From contig JAECYW010000021.1 in assembly GCA_023014335.1 (NCBI GenBank), forward strand, positions 124,001 through 188,000: a stretch of 64,000 bases of DNA, given 5' to 3'. The DNA comes from Galerina marginata. Taxonomy: Eukaryota > Basidiomycota > Agaricomycetes > Agaricales > Galerinaceae. Below the pieces are notes generated by a model. That model made no database searches, was not told where the DNA came from, and saw nothing but the letters and a program-made list of their open reading frames with translations. The translations under genes were made by a program, and so were the position numbers. This document shows, piece by piece, positions 1 to 11,221 of this stretch; the stretch's first letter is position 1; each line of letters starts with the position of its first letter.

Positions 1-426
1 GATTATCCTGAAGTCACTTTGCGCCAGAAATCAGTCCTCCCACTTGACAACAATTACCGATTTCCTTATCGAAGTGAACTTGGATCTACTCAGCCTGCAC
101 AACATCTTAAACGTCAGCCACAATCTATCACCTCCTCTCGGCCTGCAGTTTCACCTGGTTCCTTCTATTCCAAGAAGAACACTGTTGCCCCATCGAAACG
201 CTGTTTACCTTCCCATAATCCGACTTCCCGATCTATTCCAAAGAATTCGTCTGCTCCAGTTTCAATTGCTCATCCTCGTTCTGTTCACTTTGTGGATTCA
301 GAAGATCAGGAAAATGTGGATGATTCTGGCCATGCTTCATATGATCGGTTTTACATGACTCGGCACAGCAGGCCAGGCCAGGAAGGACCAAGCAGAGAAG
401 TTTACCTGCCTGAAGATACTAATTAA
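1..426 (+). CDS. 3' end of an unrecognised protein gene (5' partial)
   Basis: The frame is open from the first base of the window and stops at 424-426, so the true start lies upstream. The visible part is Ser/Pro/Arg-rich and looks disordered, with an acidic patch near the C-terminus (DSEDQENVDDSG). I see no domain, signal peptide or membrane segment. It is followed by more than 1 kb of AT-rich DNA, as expected for a 3' flank. It could also be the terminal exon of a longer gene or a fragment of a mobile element. The product is unknown. Confidence 0.4.
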   Translation, partial: DYPEVTLRQKSVLPLDNNYRFPYRSELGSTQPAQHLKRQPQSITSSRPAVSPGSFYSKKNTVAPSKRCLPSHNPTSRSIPKNSSAPVSIAHPRSVHFVDSEDQENVDDSGHASYDRFYMTRHSRPGQEGPSREVYLPEDTN

Positions 427-1690
427 CACATTTTTTGGGACTATGATTTTGCTGACTGGTTGAGTAGTGCAATGCCTTTTTTCATTTTTGTTTTGATGCC
501 TTTGTAGATATTGCTTTTGGTTTATATTTCTATAGTTGCTTGTTCCATGGGCTTTTGGTTCTTTTAATTTACTCTAAGTTTCCACTTTATTTCCTTCTAA
601 TTTTGAGCCTTAGTGCTTGTCCATTCCTTTTGTAGATAGACTTTGTCTTTTTACGATCACATTCTTTTTCTACATTCCTTTGCTGTCCAAATTACCTTGT
701 GGTTATTCCTTCCTTTGGTATATAGACTTTGTTCATTTACTGTCACATTCATTTGACATTCATATTACTTAGGCATCAAATCTTCGCGGCATCCTCTACT
801 CAGCACTGTTATGCTTTCTGTGCTCCTTTCATTAAAGTACATGCTTTTGCTGGTATTTACTACCTTCTGTCGTTACATTTTATGCATTTGCATCTTTGAT
901 CTACTTGTTAGGACTTCTTTGGGCTGATTATCACTGCATGTTTATTATCATTGCATGCCTGCTATAACTCCTTTGATATCCTTAAACAATATATAGATGA
1001 TTTTGTTGCACTTTCTCTGTGAGCTGAGTAGCTTGATAACCAAACTGAGTCAAAAACATGAATATTGGCTGACAATTAAAGAAGATAGACTTAAATGTAT
1101 CTGATTCAATTAATTTCCCAAATTTGATGGAATTCTTATCAGGTGTACTTTAAAATTAGAATCTTGCAGGTGTCAGACGGGTATAGTGTTTGGAAGTCCG
1201 GTTACAGAACTGCAAAAAAAGCATAACTGAACTGGACCCAGACCAATAAGGACCACAAAATTTGAGGACCGATGAAGATGGTGAACCCATATTCGTGAAA
1301 ATCTGAGGAGCAATGGGAAACCAGTTTTAACTGGTTCCAACCGTTCATTCAGGCTATAATTTTACATGTGGATAGCACCAATTTATATCTTGCCAATGAC
1401 CCTAAGATTGTAATTTTAAACAAAGATCTGATAATGTTGCAGTCAAATTTGTGAAAGCAATCGAATTCAAATATATTTATGTCTAACTTCATTAATTGTC
1501 AGTCAATATTTGTGTTTTTGACCTCATTTTGGAGGATAAAATAGTTGTATTTTGACTAGATAGCTTAGATTAATTCTAATGGCCTCAATGCAGCTTAATT
1601 TCACAAATTAAATGCTTAGGGACTCATTTAAAACTGTAAAAGGAGGACAAAACATGTCTTTAACCAGTTTTGAGCTGGTTTTAAGTGTAA
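427..1690. other. AT-rich stretch without a recognisable gene
   Basis: No long reading frame, repeat or RNA gene is apparent. The sequence is T-rich on the plus strand just after the partial gene, as in fungal 3' flanks, and then becomes plain AT-rich spacer up to the minisatellite. Confidence 0.5.
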
Positions 1691-2440
1691 CTGATCAAGA
1701 CTGGTTCATAGACTCTGACGCAATCAACAATGTCAAAGAAAAGGTCAAGCACAAGATAGCCATAAATTTTCCAATACTAAATCCGATGTGAAGGCCAAGA
1801 TGGAGAAGGTGAAAGTTGAGTCCTCTGACACCGTAGACAATGTAAAGGAAAAGGTCCAGAACAATAGAACCCTGAATACTCAAATAGTAACTCCGACACT
1901 ATAGGCGATGTGAAGGCAGGGATCTAGGTAAATATAATCATGAATTTTCCAATACTACAGACAACATGAAGGCCAAGATCCAGGACAAGGAAAGAGAGTC
2001 CTCTAACACAATAGATAATGTCAAAGCAAAGATCCAGGACAATATAGCTGCAACTGTTCCAATACAATAGATAATGTCAAGGCTAAAATCCAGGACAAGC
2101 AAAATAAACAATGTCAAAGCGAAGATCCAGGACAATATAGCTGCAACTGTTTCAATACCATAGATCAGTGTCAAGGCTAAGATCCAGGACAAGAATGTTG
2201 AGTCCTCCGACACCATAGACAATATCAAAGCAAAGATCCAGATGAATATAGCCGCGAGTATTTCAATACCATGGATAATGTCAAGGCTAAGATCCAGGAC
2301 AAGAAAGTCGAGTCCTCCAACACCATAGATAATGTCAAGGCTAAGAACCAGGACAAACAAAATAGACAATGTCAAAGCGAAGATCCAGGACAATATAGCC
2401 GCGACTGTTTCAATACCATAGATAATGTCAAGGCTAAGAT

Positions 2441-2520
2441 TCAAAAAATATTTTCAGAACTAAGTGGGAAAATATTTTTTGTGCCTGAAAATATTTTTAG
2501 ACCTCAGTGTAAAAATGTTT
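2441..2520. repeat. AT-rich spacer inside minisatellite, copy 1
   Basis: An 80-bp AT-rich block with short inverted segments (AAATATTTT repeated in both orientations) interrupts the ubiquitin-like units. The same block recurs at about 3652, 4120 and 4636, each time followed by the same diverged unit beginning CAAAGCGAAGATTCATGAC, which defines a higher-order repeat. Confidence 0.7.
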
Positions 2521-3651
2521 TGACAATGTCAAAGCGAAGATTCATGACAATATAGCCGTGACTGTTCCAATACCATTGACAATGTCAAGGCAAAGATCCA
2601 GGACAAGAAAGCCGAGTCTTCGGACACCATTGATAACGTCAAGGCTAAGATCCAGGACAATATAGCCACGACTTTTCCAATACCATTGACAATGTCAAGG
2701 CAAGAAAGCCAAGTCTTCCGACACCATAGATAACGTCAAGGCTAAGATCCAGGACAATATAGCCGCGACTTTCCAATACCATTGACAATGTCAAGGCAAA
2801 GATCCAGGACAAGAAAGCCGAGTCTTCGGACACCATAGATAACGTCAAGGCTAAGATCCAGGACAATATAGCTGCGACTTTCCAATACCATTGACAATGT
2901 CAAGGCAAAGATCCAGGACAAGAAAGCCGAGTCTTCGGACACCATAGATAATGTCAAGGCTAAGATCCAGGACAATATAGCCGCGACTTTTCCAATACCA
3001 TTGACAATGTCAAGGCAAGAAAGCCAAGTCTTCCGACACCATAGATAACGTCAAGGCTAAGATCCAGGACAATATAGCCGCGACTTTCCAATACCATTGA
3101 CAATGTCAAGGCAAAGATCCAGGACAAGAAAGCCGAGTCTTCGGACACCATAGATAACGTCAAGGCTAAGATCCAGGACAATATAGCTGCGACTTTCCAA
3201 TACCATTGACAATGTCAAGGCAAAGATCCAGGACAAGAAAGCCGAGTCTTCGGACACCATAGATAATGTCAAGGCTAAGATCCAGGACAATATAGCCGCG
3301 ACTTTTCCAATACCATTGACAATGTCAAGGCAAGAAAGCCAAGTCTTCCGACACCATAGATAACGTCAAGGCTAAGATCCAGGACAATATAGCCGCGACT
3401 TTCCAATACCATTGACAATGTCAAGGCAAAGATCCAGGACAAGAAAGCCGAGTCTTCGGACACCATAGATAACGTCAAGGCTAAGATCCAGGACAATATA
3501 GCCGCGACTTTTCCAATACCATTGACAATGTCAAGGCTAAGATCCAGAAGCAGAATGTCGAATCCTCCCACCCCATTGACAATCTCAAAGCGGATCCAGG
3601 ACAATATAGCTGCAACTATTCCATTACCATTAATAATGTCAAGGCTAAGAT

Positions 3652-3732
3652 TCAAAAAATATTTTCAGAACTAAGTGGGAAAATATTTTTTGTGCCTGAA
3701 AATATTTTTAGACCTCAGTGTGAAAATGTTTT
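3652..3732. repeat. AT-rich spacer inside minisatellite, copy 2
   Basis: This copy nearly matches the block at 2441. The unit following it lacks the GACAATGT stretch seen after the other copies, a small deletion. Confidence 0.65.
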
Positions 3733-4119
3733 GTCAAAGCGAAGATTCATGACAATATAGCCGTGACTGTTCCAATACCATTGACAATGTCAAGGCTAAG
3801 ATCCAGGACAATATAGCCGCGACTTTTCCAATACCATTGATAATGTCAAGGCTAAGATCCAGGACAAGAAAGCCGAGTCTTCGGACACCATAGATAACGT
3901 CAAGGCTAAGATCCAGGACAAGAAAGCCGAGTCTTCGGACACCATTGATAATGTCAAGGCTAAGATCCAGAACAATATAGCCGCGACTTTTCCAATACCA
4001 TTGACAATGTCAAGGCAAGAAAGTCAAGTCTTCCGACACCATGGATAACGTCAAGGCTAAGATCCAGGACAATATAGCCGCGACTGTTCCAATACCATAG
4101 ATAATGTCAAGGCTAAGAT

Positions 4120-4200
4120 TCAAAAAATATTTTCAGAACTAAGTGGGAAAATATTTTTTGTGCCTGAAAATATTTTTAGACCTCAGGGTGAAAATGTTTT
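4120..4200. repeat. AT-rich spacer inside minisatellite, copy 3
   Basis: Near-identical to the block at 2441 and in the same orientation and context, with one visible change (CAGGGTG for CAGTGTG). Confidence 0.65.
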
Positions 4201-4633
4201 GACAATGTCAAAGCGAAGATTCATGACAATATAGCCGTGACTGTTCCAATACCATTGACAATGTCAAGGCAAAGATCCAGGACAAGAAAGCCGAGTCTTC
4301 GGACACCATAGATAATGTCAAGGCTAAGATCCAGGACAATATAGCCACGACTTTTCCAATACCATTGATAACGTCAAGGCTAAGATCCAGGACAATATAG
4401 CTGCGACTTTTCCAATACCATTGACAATGTCAAGGCAAGAAAGCCAAGTCTTCCGACACCATAGATAACGTCAAGGCTAAGATCCAGGACAATATAGCTG
4501 CGACTTTTCCAATACCATTGACAATGTCAAGGCAAGAAAGCCGAGTCTTCGGACACCATAGATAACGTCAAGGCTAAGATCCAGGACAATATAGCCGCGA
4601 CTGTTCCAATACCATAGATAATGTCAAGGCTAA

Positions 4634-4716
4634 GAACCAAAAAATATTTTCAGAACTAAGTGGGAAAATATTTTTTGTGCCTGAAAATATTTTTAGACCT
4701 CAGTGTGAAAATGTTT
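4634..4716. repeat. AT-rich spacer inside minisatellite, copy 4
   Basis: Fourth copy of the AT-rich block. It is entered from a unit reading AAGAACCAA instead of AAGATTCAA. Confidence 0.65.
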
Positions 4717-5869
4717 TGACAATGTCAAAGCGAAGATTCATGACAATATAGCCGTGACTGTTCCAATACCATTGACAATGTCAAGGCAAAGATCCAGGAC
4801 AAGAAAGCCGAGTCTTCGGACACCATTGATAACGTCAAGGCTAAGATCCAGGACAATATAGCCACGACTTTTCCAATACCATTGACAATGTCAAGGCAAG
4901 AAAGCCAAGTCTTCCGACACCATAGATAACGTCAAGGCTAAGATCCATGACAATATAGCCGCGACTTTTCCAATACCATTGACAATGTCAAGGCAAGAAA
5001 GCCAAGTCTTCCGACACCATAGATAACGTCAAGGCTAAGATCCAGGACAATATAGCCGCGACTTTTCCAATACCATTGACAATGTCAAGGCAAGAAAGCC
5101 AAGTCTTCCGACACCATAGATAACGTCAAGGCTAAGATCCAGGACAATATAGCCGCGACTTTCCAATACCATTGACAATGTCAAGGCAAAGATCCAGGAC
5201 AAGAAAGCCGAGTCTTCGGACACCATAGATAATGTCAAGGCTAAGATCCAGGACAATATAGCCACGACTTTTCCAATACCATTGATAACGTCAAGGCTAA
5301 GATCCAGGACAATATAGCCGCGACTTTTCCAATACCATTGACAATGTCAAGGCAAGAAAGCCAAGTCTTCCGACACCATAGATAACGTCAAGGCTAAGAT
5401 CCAGGACAATATAGCCGCGACTTTTCCAATACCATTGACAATGTCAAGGCAAGAAAGCCAAGTCTTCCGACACCATAGATAACGTCAAGGCTAAGATCCA
5501 GGACAATATAGCCGCGACTTTTCCAATACCATTGACAATGTCAAGGCAAGAAAGCCAAGTCTTCCGACACCATAGATAACGTCAAGGCTAAGATCCAGGA
5601 CAATATAGCCGCAACTTTTCCAATACCATTGATAACGTCAAGGCTAAGATCCAGGACAAGAAAGCTGAGTCTTCCGACACCATTGATAACGTCAAGGCTA
5701 AGATCCAGGACAATATAGCCGCGACTGTTCCAATACCATTGATAACGTCAAGGCTAAGATCCAGGTCAAGGAAAATAGACAATGGCAAAGCAAAGATCCA
5801 GGACAATATAGCTGTCAGCTTTCAAATGTCATAGACAATATCAAAGCAAACATACAAGACATAAGGGAA

Positions 5870-6600
5870 TTAATTCTCTTTCATATTTGTATTAATCTCA
5901 TTGTAAACTAAGTTACTTTAATTGTCATGTTACTATTAATATACAGCAGTAACAAATTAAATGGTAATATTTTTTGCTCTTCTGATAATTATAATTTAGT
6001 ACATTGCTTTATTCCTTTTTTAGCCTGCTCTTCCTGGTATTACTTGCTGTATTACACCTGTGGGGCTCTTACCTATCCTAGCAAGGACCAGAAATGCCCA
6101 GAAAACTTTTGGCACTGAAAGGACCCCTGACACCCCTTCAGCAACAAATATATTCTCTAAGAAGAAATATATTCTGAAACAAGAAAACCTTTCTGCCCGT
6201 CACATAAATATTTCTATATTTATGTACAAAATATTTATAGCAAGAAACATTATTCATTTTTGAAAAATAATCTTTTCAGTATAGAGGAATGTTTCGGGAG
6301 AAAAAAGAATATTTGGCTGAAATATGTTTCTACAAAATCTTTCTGAGCCTCCTCTAGATTGTATTTTCTATCAGAAATTAATCAACCTAGTAGGTTATGT
6401 TTGGTGGGTCACTGAAGTGCTTTGAGGCATCTCTGAAGGTCTTTGGCAATGGCTCAATTTCCTAGGTCTCTCTGGTAGTCTTTGAAATTATTGCAATTAC
6501 CTGGGTTCTTTTATGAATGTTCAATGTTCCTTCCGGGGCTTCTCTGATGCTCTTTATTGTATATATTAGAACTTAATAGAAACAATTTTTAAACCATTCA
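5870..6600. other. AT-rich spacer
   Basis: No gene or repeat family is recognised. Short frames here have no coding character. Confidence 0.45.
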
Positions 6601-6923
6601 GAAACATTATATTATTCAATAACTATAAAATATTAACAACAATATTGAAAAAAAGAATGGGGGAAGGCGACAGCGAGCCAAGCAAGGGGAGACAAAGCAT
6701 TGGCTGCCTCCTCGTTGCTTTGCCGTGGCCACCATAATGCAGCAGCAGTCATTACTATGCATCCTTCTTGCAGTTGCCGCGGACGAGCGGAATGAGCAAG
6801 GCATAAAGGCGGCGACAAGCAGGGAAAAGTCAAGGGTGGCAGGCATGGGAGACAACGGCAAATCAGGTGAAGGAAGCAAGGAAGACGAAGTTTGTCTCCC
6901 TCTCTTCCTCATACCTGAGCCAA
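6601..6923. other. Unassigned segment abutting a small Helitron copy
   Basis: Moderately GC-rich sequence with frames on both strands but no recognised domain. After undoing the inversion between the two 359-bp elements, its natural continuation would be the reverse complement of the sequence ending at 10862. It is therefore probably one side of the DNA that carried the copia 5' region. Confidence 0.35.
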
Positions 6924-7282
6924 CTTGGTCAGAGGCCATTGCTGCGCATGGCAAAAACAAGTTCTTACTTTCAAGTTAAGTCATAAATAGAGGTTAAAAA
7001 AGTAAATAATGCATAGTCCGCTCAAATCTGAACTGATTGGGATGATCTTATACTCAAAAAAAGCAGAAAAATGAGGCAGATCTAACAAGCCTAAAATCAG
7101 CCCTGATTTTTACGAATTTTTTGATACCAAGATCATAAAAATTGGCCCAGTAATGGCTGAGATACAGAAACCATGCAGGGTCACTATAGCAGTGGGAGAA
7201 TTTCGAACGATCGCGTTAGGAATGTTTTCTGCCTGCTATGCAGGCCGGAAAACAAGTTCTTTTACTACGTAAGAACTTGTAA
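6924..7282 (-). mobile_element. Non-autonomous Helitron-like element, 359 bp (copy E1)
   Basis: Read on the minus strand it starts TTACAAGTTCTTACGTAG, has a 5' hairpin (ACAAGTTCTT pairing with AAGAACTTGT), and ends with the hairpin GCCATGCGCAGCAATGGC, 11 nt and CAAG, followed by a T. It differs from the inverted copy at 10863-11221 by about one base. It lacks the 26-bp segment containing the CACGTG palindrome found in the other copies. It interrupts the copia frame in the GAG-pre-integrase region; removing it, and correcting the inversion, restores that frame. Confidence 0.8.
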
Positions 7283-8320
7283 ACGGCCTTCTGCTTTGTT
7301 TTGGCTTGAATACAAGCATCGCACTGAATAGGTTCGTCTGAATCCACCAATTCCACGCCCTTAATGAGACCATCCTTTACTAGTTTTTTTGCATCTGCCA
7401 AATTGATGTGTCCCATGCGACGATGAAACTCCATAAGAGTTAATTTCTGTACATCCTTAGTTTCCACAGCATTAACCAAAGGCTGATCGCGAAAAACACG
7501 ATATAGGCCTTTAACCTTTGGAATGACCCCAATGAGCTCGCCATTGCCACGTCAGATCTCGGCACGCTGCCCACCGAAAGTGGTGAAAAAGCCTGCATCG
7601 TCGAGACATCCAATTGATATCAATGCAAAACTGATGCTCGGGGTGTATAGGACATTGGTAAGTCGCAATTTGGTGAAGGTGTCTCCATTCGGAATATTGA
7701 CAATGACATCACTGACACCAGTAGCATGGAAATCCGATCAATTTGCGCCTAATAAACCCCTCGGGGCAATTTCTTTAAACTCAATAAAATCTTCACAGTA
7801 CGGCCACATGCAGTGGGAGGCGCCGGTATTGTACAGATTGGAAGGTGGTCCAGTGTCTGGGGAAGCCGTGGCAGCAACCATTAGTGCTTCTGCGTGCTGC
7901 GAGACATAGATGGGCTCAAGAAAAGGATGATCCATGTCCTTTTCAAAGTCGACAACGTTTGAGGTGTCTAAAACCCATTGCGCGACACGCTTGTATTGAG
8001 GATCCTCAGATTCCTCATCCATCTCTTCGAGAAATACTCCAGCACCACAATCGTCATGGTCATCGTGGCGTTTATCAGATAGGTGCTTGGCCTCGGCCTT
8101 GCACTCACCGCTGGCTGGAAAAGTGATTTTGCATTCCTCGTCATCGCTGTCGGACCCAGCCAGGAGCTCAGGTGGTCCGGTGCTGTCCGTGTCGGAACTG
8201 AAGCTCTGAAACTCAGAGTCTTCCATGCACTGGTAGGAGCTTGTCAAAGACTCCCCCTCCAACCTATGGTTTTGCGCCCAGACCAAATCCGCCAGGCGTT
8301 CGCCCCATGTCCTCACCAGT
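7283..8320 (-). pseudogene. Copia polyprotein fragment: protease and GAG-pre-integrase
   Basis: The minus-strand frame encodes an acidic spacer, an aspartic protease signature and a GAG-pre-integrase domain (HRRMGHINLADAKKLV ... CDACIQAKTKQKA). The protease motif reads YNTGAS where copia elements have D-S/T-G-A-S, so the catalytic Asp is changed to Asn; this fits a G-to-A change at a CpG. Another frame break near 7500-7740 is bridged by clear copia sequence (LTNVLYTP...LISIGCLDDAGF). The segment is inverted relative to the integrase/RT part at 11222-12975, and its 3' end abuts a 359-bp Helitron copy. It is a dead element. Confidence 0.8.
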
Positions 8321-9355
8321 AGCTGCTAGTTTAAGACATCAAATTTGGACAGTTGTCCAAAGTCCATTTTATATCAGCTTGGACAACTGTCCTTTGGACA
8401 GTTTACCAACAACATATATATATGCTCATATCTTCATGGGAAATGTGATTGATGACATCATTTAAATGGATTCAGGGTCGCCTACCTGATGCGATCATTT
8501 TTTGTCAGAGGCGCAGCCACATCCAAGCACATCCTAGAAAGGCTCAGCAAAACCACATCACTTTTTGACAGCTTGGACAGTTTACCAAGCCATCCCTGAA
8601 TGTGCTCAGATGTGGCTGTGCCTCTGACGAAAAATGATTGTATCAGGTAGACGACCCTGAATCCATTTAAATGATGCCATCAATCACATTTCCCATGAAG
8701 ATATGAAAAGTGATGCTAGTTTGCCGAGCCTTTTCAGGATGTGCTTGGATGTGGCTGCGCCTCTGACAAAAAATGTGCTGCCAAGCCATCTGACCCTGAA
8801 TCCATCAAAATTTTGTGCCTAGCTATTTTTCCCATAGAGAAAAACGCAAAAAAACTGAAAAAAAGCTGGCAATGAGAAATTTTGGCTGATGGGAAATTTT
8901 CCCAAAAAGGAAAGAGGGTCTCAAAAGAACGCAATCTATTTTTAGACCCTATTAAGATTTAAATCACACAGATAGGTACCTTCCTTATTAGGATACAAGC
9001 ATTTTAGTGTTAATTAATAAGTTAAAGGACTTATTGCAATTGGTACTAAGTCGAAAATTAGCAGGCTGACTAAACACTGCCATTTTGGGTAATTGTACCT
9101 TTGTTGCCATTTATAGCATGAAGGCAGTAGCCCTGAGACTCTGTATTTATATTTATTTGCATTTGAGGCCATAAAATTATATAAATATGCAACAAGCATG
9201 TAAATAGAGGCAAATTCAAAGTCACATGATCAGTATGGATCACATCAAAAGCCAAACAAATAAGCTCTACCATGTCTACTGTACGTATTATATAGTACCT
9301 ACCCTATTATATACGCCTTATATATCCTGTTGGTAAACTGTCCAAGCTGATTGCT
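8321..9355. mobile_element. AT-rich foldback element inserted in copia
   Basis: About 1 kb of AT-rich DNA separates two parts of the copia gag-protease frame. Its ends carry inverted segments (left TTGGACAGTTTACCAACA, right TTGGTAAACTGTCCAAGC). An internal inverted repeat of about 100 bp (around 8420-8525 against 8605-8705) can form a large hairpin. No transposase is visible, so it looks like a non-autonomous foldback or MITE-type insertion. Exact ends and target duplication are not clear. Confidence 0.6.
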
Positions 9356-10145
9356 TCATATAGCAGCATAGGCTGATGTCCTTGGGTCCGGAAATATACC
9401 ATTGTCTGGAAATATGCACGTTACATGGTCCTCGAAAGGAGAAACCAGTGCTGATTGCAGATCAGACTCGTCGTTTGCAATCTGGCTTTGTAGGAAGCCA
9501 TTGGTGAAATAGAGGTCGTCGTCGTAGAGGAAAGCAGACCATGCACCAGCAACCTCATCAAGAGTTGCCGTGTTTGCCATGCCAGAAGACGATCCAGCAG
9601 GCTTAGACTTTGGATCTGTCAATTTTCCGGTCGACTTTCCATTGTCTTTCCTCTCCCTTTTCAGACTTGGGCATTCATCGGATTTGTGTCCGAATCCGTT
9701 GCAATTGAAGCACTTAAGGCCGCTGCTCCCTCAAGAGCTGCCACTCCCCCTGGAGCTGCCTCCTCGTCCTTGCCATTGCTTGCCTCCTCCAGTCTTCTGG
9801 CCAGGTCTTTCGCTAGACATAGAAATTGCTGCAGCAATGCCAGTTGACGTAGAAGCCTTGGATTTGTCCTTGGCGTTCTTCACACTCTCAGTGCGGTCAT
9901 ATTGCTCCAAAATTGTCTGCATCATCGCTTCAGGGTTTAATTTGTAGTCGATAACTGTGACGGAAGACGCTGCTTTGCCAGCCTTGATAGCGTCGGCAAT
10001 AGCGGCCTCGGTTTGAAGCGTGATGATGGTTTTGGCATTTGCAGAGCTTTGGGCAATGAAGGAAGACAGCTCCGCAGGTACAAAGTTCATGATGAGAGTG
10101 CGATAGTCGTTATCGCTGATGGTAACCCCAGCATTGAGCAGTATC
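9356..10145 (-). pseudogene. Copia Gag fragment with zinc knuckle and internal stop
   Basis: The minus-strand frame encodes the C-terminal half of a Ty1/copia Gag: a helical capsid region (MNFVPAELSSFIAQ...), a Gly/Ser/Arg-rich linker and the zinc knuckle CFNCNGFGHKSDEC (C-x2-C-x4-H-x4-C, about 9673-9714). A TGA at 9731-9733 interrupts the linker while the frame stays the same on both sides, so this is a point-mutated pseudogene. The 5' end of gag fades into unrelated GC-rich DNA near 10145, and the 3' side is broken by the foldback element at 9355. Confidence 0.75.
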
Positions 10146-10862
10146 TTGTACTCAATCGCCTCTCACCATTCACCGCTCACCAATCCAACCCTATGGAGGC
10201 CAATACTGGTAAGTATTTTCTTTTTCCCTTTACTTTCTACGCTAACTAAGATTTTAGATTTGTTCTCGGGACACACACGGGTCGTGTGCCTCTCCCCTCT
10301 TTAAGGGATGTAGGCCGACCTAGAACAATTCCACACGCCACGAACGAAGCCGCGCCCCATTGTGAAGCTCCCCTCAGCCTCTAAGGGTTTTGGGCTGACA
10401 CCGTAACAGATTTGGGTTGGGATTTGGGGTATGGAGCGGCATGGGGAGACCCTAGAGAGGGAGACCCGTGCAGTGCATCGCAGAACAAGTCGAAGTTTCG
10501 ACTCGTTCTGCTGTTCTCATTTCCCCGCCCGTTCCCCGCTCACCAACCCCTTGCCAGCCCCTCCACCTCGCCATTTTCGCCTCAAATGCCCATCAACGCC
10601 TCTCCCAACTCTCAACCCAGATGACGACAATGTGGGGCAGCAGCATCATGGGTGCTGTTGCTTGAACATGATGGAGCCATGACGACGCGGAGAGGCATCG
10701 GAATCCGCAGTGCCGTCGCTTGAACAATGGCGCATGGACGACAATGACGAGGGCAGCAGTAGCAGCAGCACTGATGCTGTTGTTCCTCGTTCATCGCAGG
10801 GAGAAGATGACGTGGAGCAGCAGCAGCTGACGGCGGTTGCATGGCAGCTCATTCAGCTGCTG
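10146..10862. other. GC-rich segment without a clear gene
   Basis: Contains Pro/Ser-coding low-complexity frames. A GTAAGT...CTAAC...TTTTAG stretch at about 10209-10256 looks like a short intron after an ATG at 10193. A phrase around 10280-10320 (GTCGTGTGCCT...AAGGGATGT) resembles one at about 34530-34560, which suggests a dispersed repeat. No product is recognised. Confidence 0.35.
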
Positions 10863-11221
10863 TTACAAGTTCTTATGTAGTAAAAGAACTTGTTTTCCGG
10901 CCTGCATAGCAGGCAGAAAACATTCCTAACGCGATCGTTCGAAATTCTCCCACTGCTATAGTGACCCTGCATGGTTTCTGTATCTCAGCCATTACTGGGC
11001 CAATTTTTATGATCTTGGTATCAAAAAATTCGTAAAAATCAGGGCTGATTTTAGGCTTGTTAGATCTGCCTCATTTTTCTGCTTTTTTTGAGTATAAGAT
11101 CATCCCAATCAGTTCAGATTTGAGCGGACTATGCATTATTTACTTTTTTAACCTCTATTTATGACTTAACTTGAAAGTAAGAACTTGTTTTTGCCATGCG
11201 CAGCAATGGCCTCTGACCAAG
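10863..11221 (+). mobile_element. Non-autonomous Helitron-like element, 359 bp (copy E2)
   Basis: Inverted partner of the copy at 6924-7282, differing visibly only at one base in the 5' hairpin loop region (TATGTAG for TACGTAG). It runs TTACAAG to CCAAG on the plus strand and is followed by T. Copia integrase sequence begins directly after it, and joining that to the GAG-pre-integrase end on the minus strand at 7283 restores the copia frame. Recombination between the two copies would explain the inversion. Confidence 0.8.

Larger units (their letters stand above)
1700..5860 (+). repeat. Ubiquitin-derived minisatellite (about 54-bp units, about 4.1 kb)
   Basis: Tandem units of about 54 bp read on the plus strand as E-S-S-D-T-I-D-N-V-K-A-K-I-Q-D-K plus one or two extra residues. 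SSDTIDNVKAKIQDK is residues 19-33 of fungal ubiquitin, and the preceding K-V-E in some units extends the match back to residue 17. Units near 1720-1900 are diverged (for example ESSDTVDNVKEKVQ), while those from about 2580 to 5800 are homogenised. A second unit type replaces the ESSD half with a block reading IAATFPIP or IAATVPIP. Stops and frame changes between units mean the array is not a functional polyubiquitin gene. The minus-strand hydrophobic frames (LALTLSMVSEDS) are only shadows of the repeat. Confidence 0.85.

Noticed and set aside
2271..2555. Plus-strand frame with ubiquitin-like repeats as a real protein gene
   Set aside because: It holds only a few units, changes frame and runs into the AT-rich spacer; the array as a whole is not open.
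1938..5806. Minus-strand hydrophobic frames reading LALTLSMVSEDS repeatedly, resembling membrane proteins
   Set aside because: They are the complement of the ubiquitin-derived tandem repeat, exist because the unit length is divisible by three in places, and have no coding features of their own.
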